Assembly (NCBI RefSeq): GCF_003367505.1
Contig: NZ_PXXX01000020.1
Location: forward strand, 62,001-126,000
Direction of reading: 5' to 3'
From: Lysinibacillus capsici
GTDB lineage: Bacteria; Bacillota; Bacilli; Bacillales_A; Planococcaceae
Length of the DNA stretch: 64,000 nucleotides
Below are positions 44,762 to 53,096 of this stretch, piece after piece; positions within the stretch are counted from its first letter, which is position 1; every line of letters starts with the position of its first letter. The notes under the pieces are model-generated. The model was not told the origin of the DNA. It ran no database searches and worked only from the letters and a program-made list of their open reading frames with translations. Position numbers and translations under genes: made by a program.

Positions 44762-45814
44762 ATGAAAAAAAGTTGGCAGATAGGTGGAGCATTTGTAGGC
44801 TTAATTGTTGGAGCAGGGTTTGCATCGGGTCAGGAAATAATGCAGTACTTTACTAGCTTTGGCTTGTACAGTATGGTAGGTGCCATTGTTGCTACCCTTG
44901 CCTTCGCATTTTTAGGAATGAGTTTAGCTCAATTAGGAACAGATTTACAAACAACATCACATAAAGAGGTGATCTATCATATAGGAGGGCGATATGTTGG
45001 CATTATTTTAGATATCGTTATCACGTTTTTCTTATTTGGCGTTGCTGTTGTCATGTTTGCTGGATCAGGCTCAACATTTCATCAGATGTTTGGCATCAAT
45101 CCAGTAGTTGGTAGTATTTTTATGGTTGTTATAACTATACTAACCTTACTATTAAATGTTAATAATATTATTAATTTAATAGCATTGGTTACCCCTTATT
45201 TAATGGGTATCATTTTTATTATTTTGATTTATTCTATCTTTACGATGGATATATCCATTGCAGAGCAAAATACTTTAGCGAAAGCACAATCATCTGCAGC
45301 ATCTAATTGGTTAATGGGAGCGTTACTTTATGTTTCCTATAATATCGCTGCTGGTGCAGCAATGTTAATTGTAATGGGTGGAACAGTAAAGGACCGCAAA
45401 GTTGCTGGCAGAGGTGGACTACTTGGCGGTTTAATGCTTGGTATCTTAATTGTATTAATCAATATAGCCATGTTTGCTAAAATAAATGTTATTGATGGAG
45501 TAGCAATGCCAACATTAGAATTAGCAAAACAAATTCACCCTATAGTAGGTGTCTTAATGTCTATTGCTTTATTAGGCATGATGTACAATACTGCGGTGGG
45601 GATGTTCTATTCATTTACAGTTCGATTTATTGCGCCAGACCATCAATATTTTAAAGTAGCTATTGTAGTTATAGGATTAATAGGTTTTGCTGCAAGCCTA
45701 GTAGGATTTACTACATTAGTTGGTAAAGTCTATTCAACAATGGGCTACTTAGGTTTCGCCTTAATTGTTGCTGTTATTATTTCGTGGCTACGTAAACTAC
45801 CAAAAACTTTATAA
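44762..45814 (+). CDS. YkvI-family membrane transporter
   Basis: A 350-residue integral membrane protein with about ten helices, of the YkvI family (APC-like fold). The N-terminal GAFVGLIVGAGFASGQEIMQYF is the unwound-helix motif typical of this group, and there are further glycine-rich helices such as YVSYNIAAGAAMLIVMGG. Substrates are not established for the family; amino acids are plausible. As the last gene of the regulator-hydrolase-acyltransferase-racemase operon it is the likely uptake or export route for the amino acid handled there. TAGGTGG precedes ATG, and a strong terminator follows. Confidence 0.82.
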   Translation: MKKSWQIGGAFVGLIVGAGFASGQEIMQYFTSFGLYSMVGAIVATLAFAFLGMSLAQLGTDLQTTSHKEVIYHIGGRYVGIILDIVITFFLFGVAVVMFAGSGSTFHQMFGINPVVGSIFMVVITILTLLLNVNNIINLIALVTPYLMGIIFIILIYSIFTMDISIAEQNTLAKAQSSAASNWLMGALLYVSYNIAAGAAMLIVMGGTVKDRKVAGRGGLLGGLMLGILIVLINIAMFAKINVIDGVAMPTLELAKQIHPIVGVLMSIALLGMMYNTAVGMFYSFTVRFIAPDHQYFKVAIVVIGLIGFAASLVGFTTLVGKVYSTMGYLGFALIVAVIISWLRKLPKTL

Positions 45815-45817
45815 AGT

Positions 45818-45857
45818 AAAAATTTCCCTTTTGTGAACGTAAGGGAAATTTTTTTGT
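45818..45857 (+). terminator. terminator of the N-acyl amino acid operon
   Basis: A 13-bp perfect stem (45818-45830 with 45841-45853), a 10-nt loop and a long T run. It lies directly after the YkvI-family gene. Confidence 0.9.
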
Positions 45858-46119
45858 TTTTTTGTGATGAAAGCAAGATATATATCATACAGTTAATTTG
45901 TGTTTGCGAAATCTATCCATGCTGTTTTAAGTAAAAATTATGCTCGAAACTATAGAAAAAAGCTATTCGGCGCTAGACACCAATTTTTGAGAATGTTATA
46001 TTTGTATTGTCATAGTATTTTTATAATTAGGAAAAAATAGAATACTTTATGGTTTTAATGGTTTTTCCTGATTATAAGGAGTGATGAAGTATAGAGCTAG
46101 ATGAAGGATGATAGGGCCT

Positions 46120-46737
46120 ATGGTAAAGAAAACGTTAAAACAAAGAATTGTAGACGCTTCAGTTGAATTATTTCAACAAGATGGTTATCACAATGTAACC
46201 GTGGATCGTATTGTGGAATATATTGGGGCATCAAAGGGTGGATTTTATCATAATTTTAAATCAAAAGATGAACTGTTGTATGAAATTCATGATGTCTTTA
46301 TTTCATATGTCATTCAACAATCGCAAGCTGCATATGACAAATTCGATACACCTATCACACGTTTGTGTGCCATGCTGCAAACACTGACACAAGTATTTGA
46401 TATGTATCAAGCACATATTACGATTTTTTATGAAGAAAGTCGTTCACTCTCAGATGAATATAGTGACATCATCCATAAAAAGCGAGATCACTATCGTGAT
46501 ATTTTACAAAGAGTGATAGCAGAGGGTCAGGAAGCAAAGGTTTTTCGTACCGAATTACCTTGTACAATTGTAACAATGGCAATTGTCGGGATGATTAACT
46601 GGACGTACAAATGGTTTAAGCAATCAGGACCATTAACGATGGAGCAAATCACAGATGTTTTTACCGATATGGTATTACGGGCAATTGTGACAGAGCAAGC
46701 CATGGGAGAAGCGAAGCAATTTATAATAAAGGGGTAG
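46120..46737 (+). CDS. TetR family regulator of the leucine/isovalerate operon
   Basis: A 205-residue repressor. The N-terminal helix-turn-helix is clear: KQRIVDASVELFQQDGYHNVTVDRIVEYIGASKGGFYHNFKSKDELL. The C-terminal ligand domain resembles acyl-CoA-responsive TetR proteins (FadR-like), although no specific residue proves this. The ATG at 46108 abuts the AAGG; the ATG at 46120 has better spacing and is used. It lies 120 bp upstream of the acyl-CoA dehydrogenase gene in the same direction, with a perfect 14-bp palindrome between them. In B. subtilis the equivalent yng genes are controlled by SigE during sporulation; here a local repressor is suggested. Confidence 0.85.
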   Translation: MVKKTLKQRIVDASVELFQQDGYHNVTVDRIVEYIGASKGGFYHNFKSKDELLYEIHDVFISYVIQQSQAAYDKFDTPITRLCAMLQTLTQVFDMYQAHITIFYEESRSLSDEYSDIIHKKRDHYRDILQRVIAEGQEAKVFRTELPCTIVTMAIVGMINWTYKWFKQSGPLTMEQITDVFTDMVLRAIVTEQAMGEAKQFIIKG

Positions 46738-46775
46738 CCAGTAGGAAACACTGGTTTTATTATTTGTTTTTACAA

Positions 46776-46789
46776 ACCGACTAGTCGGT
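46776..46789. promoter_or_regulatory. perfect 14-bp palindrome, candidate TetR operator
   Basis: ACCGACTAGTCGGT is fully self-complementary and stands out as GC-rich in an AT-rich gap. It lies 39 bp after the tetR stop and 68 bp before the start of the dehydrogenase gene. The CGACTAGTCG core is typical of TetR-family operators. The exact promoter hexamers around it are not clear. Confidence 0.7.
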
Positions 46790-46857
46790 ATTTCACTGTA
46801 AGCAATTGTTCTTGAGCTACATCTACTATGGCAAATTCAACAATAGGGGGATTAGGG

Positions 46858-48000
46858 ATGAATTTTGAATTAACAAAAGAGCAAGAAATGATTCGAGACA
46901 TGGTGCGTGATTTTGCTGAGAAGGAGATTAAACCGTATGCTCGTGAGGTTGATGAGACATCAACAATGAGAATAGAGAGCTTTAAGAAAATGGCAGAACT
47001 AGGCTTATTGGGTATCCCGTTTCCTGAGGAATATGGTGGATCAGGTGGTGATACGGTGTCCTACGCTTTAGCTGTAGAGGAGATTGGTCGAGCATGTGGG
47101 GGCACAGGGTTAAGCTATGCAGCTGCTGTTAGCTTAGGAGCCTCACCAATTTACAACTTCGGCACAGAGGAGCAAAAGCAAGAGTGGCTAGTTCCATTAG
47201 CTAAGGGTGAGACATTAGGATCATTCGGTTTAACAGAGCCAAATGCAGGTTCAGATGCAGGGGGCACACGTACTACAGCTGTTATTGATGGTGATGACTA
47301 CATTATTAATGGAGAGAAATGCTGGATCACTAATGCAGGATATGCTCGACAAATTATTGTAACGGCGGTAACAGGTAAACGTGAGGATGGTAAAAAGATT
47401 ATTTCTTCTATTATTGTGCCAACAAACACACCAGGCGTAACAATCAACTGTAATTATGACAAAATGGGTGTACGTGGCTCCAATACATGTGAAATTGTGT
47501 TAGAAAATGTCCGTGTCCCAAGAACAAATCTATTAGGGGATGAAAAACGTGGCTTTAGCCAGTTTTTAAATACATTGGATGGTGGTCGTATTTCCATCGC
47601 TGCTCTTTCTGTTGGAATTGCCCAGGCTGCTTATGAAAAGGCACTAAAATTCGCGAAGGAACGTGAGCAATTTGGTGCACCTATTTCGAAGCTACAAGCG
47701 ATCCAATTTAAATTAGCGGATATGGCGATGGAAATAGAGCTTGCTCGTACGCTAGTACATAAAGCGGCATGGTTAAAAGATCAAAAGAAGCCATTTGGCA
47801 AAGAAGCTGCGATTGCTAAACTATTTGCTTCTGAAATGGGCTTCCGTACATGTAATCAAGCAATCCAAATTCATGGTGGTTCTGGATATATGAAAGAATA
47901 TGATGTAGAACGTCATTTACGTGACATTAAATTAATGGAAATCGGTGAAGGAACATCTGAAATTCAACGTCTTGTTATTTCTCGTCTAATTGGCTGTTAA
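46858..48000 (+). CDS. yngJ: acyl-CoA dehydrogenase (predicted isovaleryl/branched-chain type, YngJ-like)
   Basis: FAD-dependent dehydrogenase, 380 residues, the same length as B. subtilis YngJ. In context it should convert isovaleryl-CoA to 3-methylcrotonyl-CoA. Motifs: MNFELTKEQEMIRD start, PEEYGGSGGD, SFGLTEPNAGSDA, CWITNAG, RGSNTCEIVLENVRVP, QIHGGSGYMKE and IGEGTSEIQR. The last one has Glu at the classical base position, whereas human isovaleryl-CoA dehydrogenase has Ala there and uses another Glu, so specificity is an inference from the operon. An ATG at 46828 exists, but AGGGGG points to ATG 46858, the normal family start. It is first structural gene of a seven-gene operon. Confidence 0.9.
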   Translation: MNFELTKEQEMIRDMVRDFAEKEIKPYAREVDETSTMRIESFKKMAELGLLGIPFPEEYGGSGGDTVSYALAVEEIGRACGGTGLSYAAAVSLGASPIYNFGTEEQKQEWLVPLAKGETLGSFGLTEPNAGSDAGGTRTTAVIDGDDYIINGEKCWITNAGYARQIIVTAVTGKREDGKKIISSIIVPTNTPGVTINCNYDKMGVRGSNTCEIVLENVRVPRTNLLGDEKRGFSQFLNTLDGGRISIAALSVGIAQAAYEKALKFAKEREQFGAPISKLQAIQFKLADMAMEIELARTLVHKAAWLKDQKKPFGKEAAIAKLFASEMGFRTCNQAIQIHGGSGYMKEYDVERHLRDIKLMEIGEGTSEIQRLVISRLIGC

Positions 48001-48043
48001 TCATCATCAGTTAAGTTAAATAGCATAAATAAGGGGGATCTTC

Positions 48044-49678
48044 ATGGCAGAACTTGTGTATCAAACAATTGGTCAATTGCTAGATGAACAATCAAAAAAG
48101 TACCCGCAGAATGAAGCATTAGTCTATGCTGACAGAAATTTACGCATGACTTATGAACAGCTAAATCGTCAAGCACGATACGTAGCGAGAGGTTTAATGG
48201 CTCTAGGAATTGAAAAGGGAGACCATATCGCAGTATGGACGACGAATGTTCCTGAGTGGGTACAGCTTCAATTTGGTACAGGGAAGATGGGTGCTCCAAT
48301 TGTAACGGTAAATACGAATTACCGTGCGAGTGAGTTGGAGTATTTATTGAAGCAATCTGATGCTAAAACGATTTTTTTAATTGAAAATTATCGAGACCAT
48401 TCTTTTATCAATACACTGCAAGAGTTATGTCCAGAGCTTGAACATTGTGAACCAGGTAATTTGCAATCAAAGCGACTACCTTTATTAAAAAATGTTATTT
48501 TAATCGGTGAAACCAAATACCCCGGCGTACTTAATTGGTCAGACGTTTTAACTGCTGCCGAGCAAGTAACCGAGGAACAGTTAGATCAGAGAGAGCAGTC
48601 TCTTCATTATGATGATGTCATTAATATTCAATATACTTCTGGTACAACAGGCTTTCCTAAGGGAGTAATGCTAACGCATTTTAACTTAGTCAATAATGCT
48701 GTTAACATTGCAGAATGTATGCGTTTAACGGCAGAGGATCGTCTATGTATCCCAGTCCCATTCTTCCATTGCTTTGGTTGTGTCATAGGAACATTAGCCA
48801 TTACAACAAGTGGTGGAACAATGGTACCAGTACAGGAGTTCTCACCTGAAGAGGTACTAAGAACCGTTCAACAAGAGAAATGCACTGCATTACATGGCGT
48901 GCCAACGATGTTCATTAGTGAACTGAATTTATCGAATTTTGCATCTTTCGATCTTTCAACTTTACGTACAGGAGTCATGGCAGGATCAAACTGTCCAATT
49001 GAGGTTATGAAAGCGGTCATTGAGAAGATGGGCATGAAAGATATAACAATATGCTACGGTCAAACAGAATCATCACCTGTTATTACACAGACAAGAACGG
49101 ATGACCCGCTAGTGTTAAAGGTGGAGACGGTTGGCCGCGCTTTACCTAACCTAGAAGTAAAGATTGTTGTTCCTGGAACTACCGAGGAAGCTCCGACAAA
49201 TGAACAGGGAGAGCTGTGTACAAGGGGCTATCATGTGATGAAGGGCTATTATAAAAACCAGGAGGAAACAGATCTGGCGATTGACGAGGATGGTTGGTTG
49301 CATACAGGTGATTTAGCAACGATGGATGAAGCAGGTTATGTCCGTGTAACAGGTCGTTTAAAGGATATGATTATCCGTGGTGGCGAAAACCTATATCCTC
49401 GTGAAATTGAGGAGTTCCTTTATACACATCCGAAAATTTCAGATGTTCAGGTTGCAGGTGTCCCTGATCCTGTTTATGGCGAGGAGGCGGCAGCTTGGAT
49501 TGTTTTAAAAGAAGGAGAGCAGGCCACAACGGAAGAAATCCGAGATTATTGTCGGGATAAAATTTCAAGACATAAAATTCCACGACATATTTTCTTTATT
49601 GATAACTATCCAATGACTGCATCTGGAAAAGTTCAAAAATATAAATTACGAGAAGATTTCGTTATGACCGTAAAGTAA
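48044..49678 (+). CDS. yngI: AMP-binding acyl-CoA synthetase (YngI-like)
   Basis: A 544-residue acyl-adenylate-forming CoA ligase (B. subtilis YngI is about 549). Motifs: the P-loop YTSGTTGFPKGVMLTH, CYGQTESSPV (A5), GWLHTGDLATMDEAGYVRVTGR (A7/A8), IIRGGENLYPREIEE and the catalytic Lys in TASGKVQKYKLRE (A10). It activates a short or branched fatty acid, or acetoacetate, to the CoA ester; within this operon isovalerate, 3-methylcrotonate or acetoacetate are candidates. AAGGGGG lies 6 nt before ATG. It is 43 bp after the dehydrogenase and 15 bp before the biotin carboxylase start. Confidence 0.9.
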   Translation: MAELVYQTIGQLLDEQSKKYPQNEALVYADRNLRMTYEQLNRQARYVARGLMALGIEKGDHIAVWTTNVPEWVQLQFGTGKMGAPIVTVNTNYRASELEYLLKQSDAKTIFLIENYRDHSFINTLQELCPELEHCEPGNLQSKRLPLLKNVILIGETKYPGVLNWSDVLTAAEQVTEEQLDQREQSLHYDDVINIQYTSGTTGFPKGVMLTHFNLVNNAVNIAECMRLTAEDRLCIPVPFFHCFGCVIGTLAITTSGGTMVPVQEFSPEEVLRTVQQEKCTALHGVPTMFISELNLSNFASFDLSTLRTGVMAGSNCPIEVMKAVIEKMGMKDITICYGQTESSPVITQTRTDDPLVLKVETVGRALPNLEVKIVVPGTTEEAPTNEQGELCTRGYHVMKGYYKNQEETDLAIDEDGWLHTGDLATMDEAGYVRVTGRLKDMIIRGGENLYPREIEEFLYTHPKISDVQVAGVPDPVYGEEAAAWIVLKEGEQATTEEIRDYCRDKISRHKIPRHIFFIDNYPMTASGKVQKYKLREDFVMTVK

Positions 49679-49693
49679 GGAGGGGCAGTGGAT

Positions 49694-51052
49694 ATGTTCA
49701 ACAAGGTATTAATTGCAAATCGTGGGGAGATTGCTAGACGTGTGATCAGAACATGCAAGCGCCTAAATATTCATACGGTTGCTATCTATTCAGAGGCAGA
49801 TGCTGAAAGCTTACATGTGAAAGATGCAGATGAGGCTTTCTGTGTAGGGAAGTCACCTGTTGCACAGAGCTATTTAAACATCGACCGCATTCTTGAAATT
49901 GCACTAGAAAGTGGCGCAGAGGCTATTCATCCTGGCTATGGTTTACTATCAGAGAATGCAAATTTTGCGAAACGTTGTACAGAGGCAGGTTTAGTGTTTA
50001 TCGGGCCAAGTGCTGATGTGATCGCTTCAATGGGCAGTAAATTAGAGGCTCGTAAAACAATGAAAGCTGCTAGTGTACCGATTGTAGAGGGTGTAGAAGC
50101 GCCAGTGAAGGATGTAGAAGAAGCCACTGCCATAGCGGAGCGTTTAGGCTATCCAATTATGTTAAAGGCATCGGCAGGCGGAGGCGGTATCGGTATGCAG
50201 CTAGTTGAAAATGCTGAGGAACTAGCCAAAGCTTTCGAGGGCAATCAAAAGCGTGCACAATCATTCTTTGGTGATGGCACGATGTATATGGAGCGATTCA
50301 TTGCTAACCCTCACCATGTCGAAGTGCAAATTATTGCTGATCATCAAGGTAATGTCGTTCCATTATTTGAACGAGAATGCTCTATTCAACGAAGAAATCA
50401 AAAAGTAGTAGAAGAAGCACCATCTCCGTTTATCTCACAAGAGACAAGAGAAAAAATGCTAGAAGCGTCAGTTAAGGCGGCGAAGCATATTGGTTATGTC
50501 AATGCTGGAACAATCGAATACTTGGTTGATGAAGATCAAAACTTTTATTTTTTAGAAATGAATACAAGACTACAGGTAGAGCATCCAGTTACGGAGGAAA
50601 TTACGAAGCTTGATTTAGTAGAAGAGCAATTAAAAATTGCGGCAAAACAACCTCTTACGTTTACTAGAGAAAGTATTACTAAAGAAGGGCACGCGATTGA
50701 AGTGCGCGTATACGCTGAAAATCCTTCGACGTTTTTCCCGTCTCCAGGTACCATTACGACTCTTGAATTACCGACAGGTGAAGGAATTCGACATGAGTGT
50801 GGTGTAGAGTCTGGTTCAGTGGTAACACCATTCTATGATCCAATGATTAGCAAATTGGTGGTGTGGGGGGAAACAAGAGAAATTGCCTGTGAAAGATTAG
50901 CACAAGCGCTAAAGGCGTATAAAGTGGAGGGGATTCAAACGAATATCCCGATGCTGTTAAAAACCGTCACACATGAGCAATTTTTAAAAGGCTATACGAC
51001 AACAAAATTTGTAGAGCAATATTATTTACCGCAATTAGCAGAAACAAAATAA
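49694..51052 (+). CDS. biotin carboxylase subunit of an acyl-CoA carboxylase (YngHA-like)
   Basis: ATP-grasp biotin carboxylase, 452 residues. It carboxylates the biotin of the 70-residue carrier encoded next. Motifs: KVLIANRGEIARRVIRTC, AIHPGYGLLSENA, the glycine-rich ATP loop KASAGGGGIGM, ECSIQRRNQKVVEEAP, EMNTRLQVEHPVTE and GHAIEVRVYAENP. With the carboxyltransferase at 53097 it should form a 3-methylcrotonyl-CoA carboxylase. AAGGAGGGG is 8 nt from ATG 49694, while a GTG at 49688 is too close, so ATG is used. Unlike many mitochondrial MccA proteins, the carrier domain is a separate gene. Confidence 0.92.
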   Translation: MFNKVLIANRGEIARRVIRTCKRLNIHTVAIYSEADAESLHVKDADEAFCVGKSPVAQSYLNIDRILEIALESGAEAIHPGYGLLSENANFAKRCTEAGLVFIGPSADVIASMGSKLEARKTMKAASVPIVEGVEAPVKDVEEATAIAERLGYPIMLKASAGGGGIGMQLVENAEELAKAFEGNQKRAQSFFGDGTMYMERFIANPHHVEVQIIADHQGNVVPLFERECSIQRRNQKVVEEAPSPFISQETREKMLEASVKAAKHIGYVNAGTIEYLVDEDQNFYFLEMNTRLQVEHPVTEEITKLDLVEEQLKIAAKQPLTFTRESITKEGHAIEVRVYAENPSTFFPSPGTITTLELPTGEGIRHECGVESGSVVTPFYDPMISKLVVWGETREIACERLAQALKAYKVEGIQTNIPMLLKTVTHEQFLKGYTTTKFVEQYYLPQLAETK

Positions 51053-51055
51053 CAA

Positions 51056-51099
51056 TTATCATGTATTCGTGCTTCTATAGAGGGACGAATACATGATAA
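51056..51099 (+). other. perfect 15-bp hairpin inside the operon, without a T run
   Basis: Bases 51056-51070 are fully complementary to 51085-51099, with a 14-nt loop. On the plus strand it is followed by A residues rather than T, so it is not a standard terminator. It lies between the biotin carboxylase and carrier genes and could stabilise or process the mRNA. Confidence 0.65.
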
Positions 51100-51119
51100 A
51101 AAAATAGGAGTGAATGATT

Positions 51120-51332
51120 ATGGCAACAGTAAAAGCAAGCATGGCAGGAACAGTATGGAAAATCGTCGTAACAGAGGGCGAGAAAGTGACAGCAGGTCAA
51201 GATGTAGCTATTTTAGAATCGATGAAAATGGAAATTCCAATTGCAGCAGAAGAGGATGGCGTAGTGACGAAAATCATTGCCAATGAGGGGGACTTTATTA
51301 ACGTTGATGATGATATTTTAGAAATTGAATAA
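51120..51332 (+). CDS. biotin carboxyl carrier protein (YngHB-like)
   Basis: A 70-residue biotinyl domain with nothing else attached. The biotinylation site is ESMKME, with the lysine near residue 35. The surrounding glycines and TVWKIVVTEGEKVTAGQDVAILE form the flattened beta-barrel. It carries carboxybiotin between the carboxylase and the carboxyltransferase of this operon. The ATG at 51114 is only 3 nt after TAGGAG; the ATG at 51120 (MATVKASMAGTVW) has 9-nt spacing and is the normal start. B. subtilis YngHB has the same single-domain form. Confidence 0.92.
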   Translation: MATVKASMAGTVWKIVVTEGEKVTAGQDVAILESMKMEIPIAAEEDGVVTKIIANEGDFINVDDDILEIE

Positions 51333-51346
51333 GAGGAGGCTTGTTT

Positions 51347-52264
51347 ATGCAGCTACCTAAGCAAGTCACAATCAAAGAAGTTGGTCCCCGTGATGGCTTA
51401 CAAAATGAAAAAACGCATATTTCAACAGCTGATAAAGTACAATTAGTAAATTTATTAGGTCAAACAGGATTAAATTATATTGAAGTGACATCTTTTGTGC
51501 ATCCCAAATGGATTCCTCAATTGGCAGATGCAGTCGAGGTTCTGCAAGCCATTAAAAGACATAAGGATATTACCTATGCGGCACTTGTACCCAATATGAG
51601 GGGCTTAGAACGCGCATTACAGGCTGAAGTAGATGAAGTAAGTATTTTTATGTCTGCTAGTGAAAGCCATAACCAAAGTAATATTAATAAAACCATAGAA
51701 GATACATTTCCCATATTAGAGGAAGTTGTAGTAGGAGCTCAGGCTGCAAAAAAACATGTTCGAGGTTATATCTCAACGGTTATTGGTTGTCCCTATGAGG
51801 GGTATATACACCCTGACAAGGTATTACGAGTAACGGAAAAATTATTGGAGATGGGTGTGACTGAAATATCGCTTGGTGACACAATTGGTGTTGGTGTACC
51901 GACGCAGGTTGAGTTTCTTTTAGAGGAATTGCTAAAAAGGTATCCTGCTGAAAAATTTGCCATGCATTTTCATGATACACGTGGGACAGCATTAGCCAAT
52001 ATTATGAAGTCCTTAGAGATGGGTATTACCAAGTTTGATAGTGCGCTTGGTGGGCTAGGGGGCTGCCCATATGCGAAAGGTGCCTCAGGTAATGTAGCCA
52101 CAGAAGATTTATTGTATTTATTCGATGAGATGGGCATTGAAACAGGCGTAGATCGACAAAAGGTGCTAGAGGCAGCACTCTTTATTGAAGAGAAGTTAGG
52201 CAAAGCAGTTGCCTCAAAGCAAATGGCTATTGTCCGCAATGAAAGGAGTGCAAATCAAGGATGA
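51347..52264 (+). CDS. yngG: hydroxymethylglutaryl-CoA lyase (YngG-like)
   Basis: TIM-barrel lyase, 305 residues, that cleaves HMG-CoA to acetyl-CoA and acetoacetate, the last step of leucine breakdown. Motifs: VTIKEVGPRDGLQNE (metal Asp and catalytic Arg), ISLGDTIGVG, MHFHDTRG (metal His pair) and the signature ALGGLGGCPYAKGASGN with the active-site Cys. GAGGAGG is 7 nt from ATG 51347; a TTG at 51341 is too close. Its stop overlaps the next start by 4 bases (ATGA), so the two are coupled. Confidence 0.93.
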   Translation: MQLPKQVTIKEVGPRDGLQNEKTHISTADKVQLVNLLGQTGLNYIEVTSFVHPKWIPQLADAVEVLQAIKRHKDITYAALVPNMRGLERALQAEVDEVSIFMSASESHNQSNINKTIEDTFPILEEVVVGAQAAKKHVRGYISTVIGCPYEGYIHPDKVLRVTEKLLEMGVTEISLGDTIGVGVPTQVEFLLEELLKRYPAEKFAMHFHDTRGTALANIMKSLEMGITKFDSALGGLGGCPYAKGASGNVATEDLLYLFDEMGIETGVDRQKVLEAALFIEEKLGKAVASKQMAIVRNERSANQG

Positions 52265-53043
52265 CACAACTCGTTCGATTTGAATTACTAGAGGGTAGTA
52301 TTGGACTTATTACTCTTTCAAGACCAGAAGCTGCTAACGCTATGTCGGTTCAATTACTGCATGAGCTGTCTGACACACTTGATCAAATCAATGGAGATCC
52401 AGCAGTGCGTGTAGTCCTTCTAACAGGTGCAGGCGAAAAGGCATTTTGTGCAGGTGCTGATTTAAAGGAACGTAAAGGAATGTCTGATCGACAAGTGAAG
52501 CAGATCGTGCAGCTGATTGGTGCCACTGTGGCAAAAGTTGAAACGCTTGCACAGCCTGTCATTGCTGTCCTAAATGGTGTTGCCTTTGGTGGAGGCTTGG
52601 AGTTGGCACTAGCTTGTGATTTACGAATTGCGGCTACACATGTAAAGCTTGGCTTAACAGAAACATCGCTCGGTATTATTCCAGGAGCTGGGGGAACACA
52701 GCGGCTTCCACGTCTAATTGGTCTTGGAAAAGCAAAGGAATTAATTTATACAGCACGTAGGCTCAATGCCGAAGAAGCTGAAAATTATGGCATTATCGAG
52801 TATGTTTATGAAGGACATGAGGTATTAGATAAGGCACAACAGCTTGCACTGGAAATGGCAAAAAATGCACCACTCTCTCTAGTGCAGGCCAAAGTTGCGA
52901 TCAATCAAGGTGTTGAGGTAGATTTAGCTACCGGGTTAAAAATTGAATCACTTGCATATAGTGCACTGATCCCAACAGAAGACCGATTAGAGGGCTTACT
53001 TGCCTTCCAAGAGAAGCGAGCGCCACAATATTCAGGGAAATAA
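52261..53043 (+). CDS. yngF: enoyl-CoA hydratase (predicted methylglutaconyl-CoA hydratase, YngF-like)
   Basis: Crotonase-fold enzyme, 260 residues, expected to hydrate 3-methylglutaconyl-CoA to HMG-CoA. The oxyanion-hole segments are CAGADLKERKG and GVAFGGGLELALACD. Both catalytic glutamates are present, one in GLTETSLGIIPGAGGTQRLPR and one in KELIYTARRL. This contrasts with the crotonase at 62597, which lacks the first. The ribosome binding site GAAAGGAG lies inside the upstream lyase gene, and start and stop overlap by 4 bases. Confidence 0.92.
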   Translation: MTQLVRFELLEGSIGLITLSRPEAANAMSVQLLHELSDTLDQINGDPAVRVVLLTGAGEKAFCAGADLKERKGMSDRQVKQIVQLIGATVAKVETLAQPVIAVLNGVAFGGGLELALACDLRIAATHVKLGLTETSLGIIPGAGGTQRLPRLIGLGKAKELIYTARRLNAEEAENYGIIEYVYEGHEVLDKAQQLALEMAKNAPLSLVQAKVAINQGVEVDLATGLKIESLAYSALIPTEDRLEGLLAFQEKRAPQYSGK

Positions 53044-53096
53044 AACGCCAAGAAATAATTTTGGTGTAATCGATTGGGCAAAGGGAGGAAATAAAC

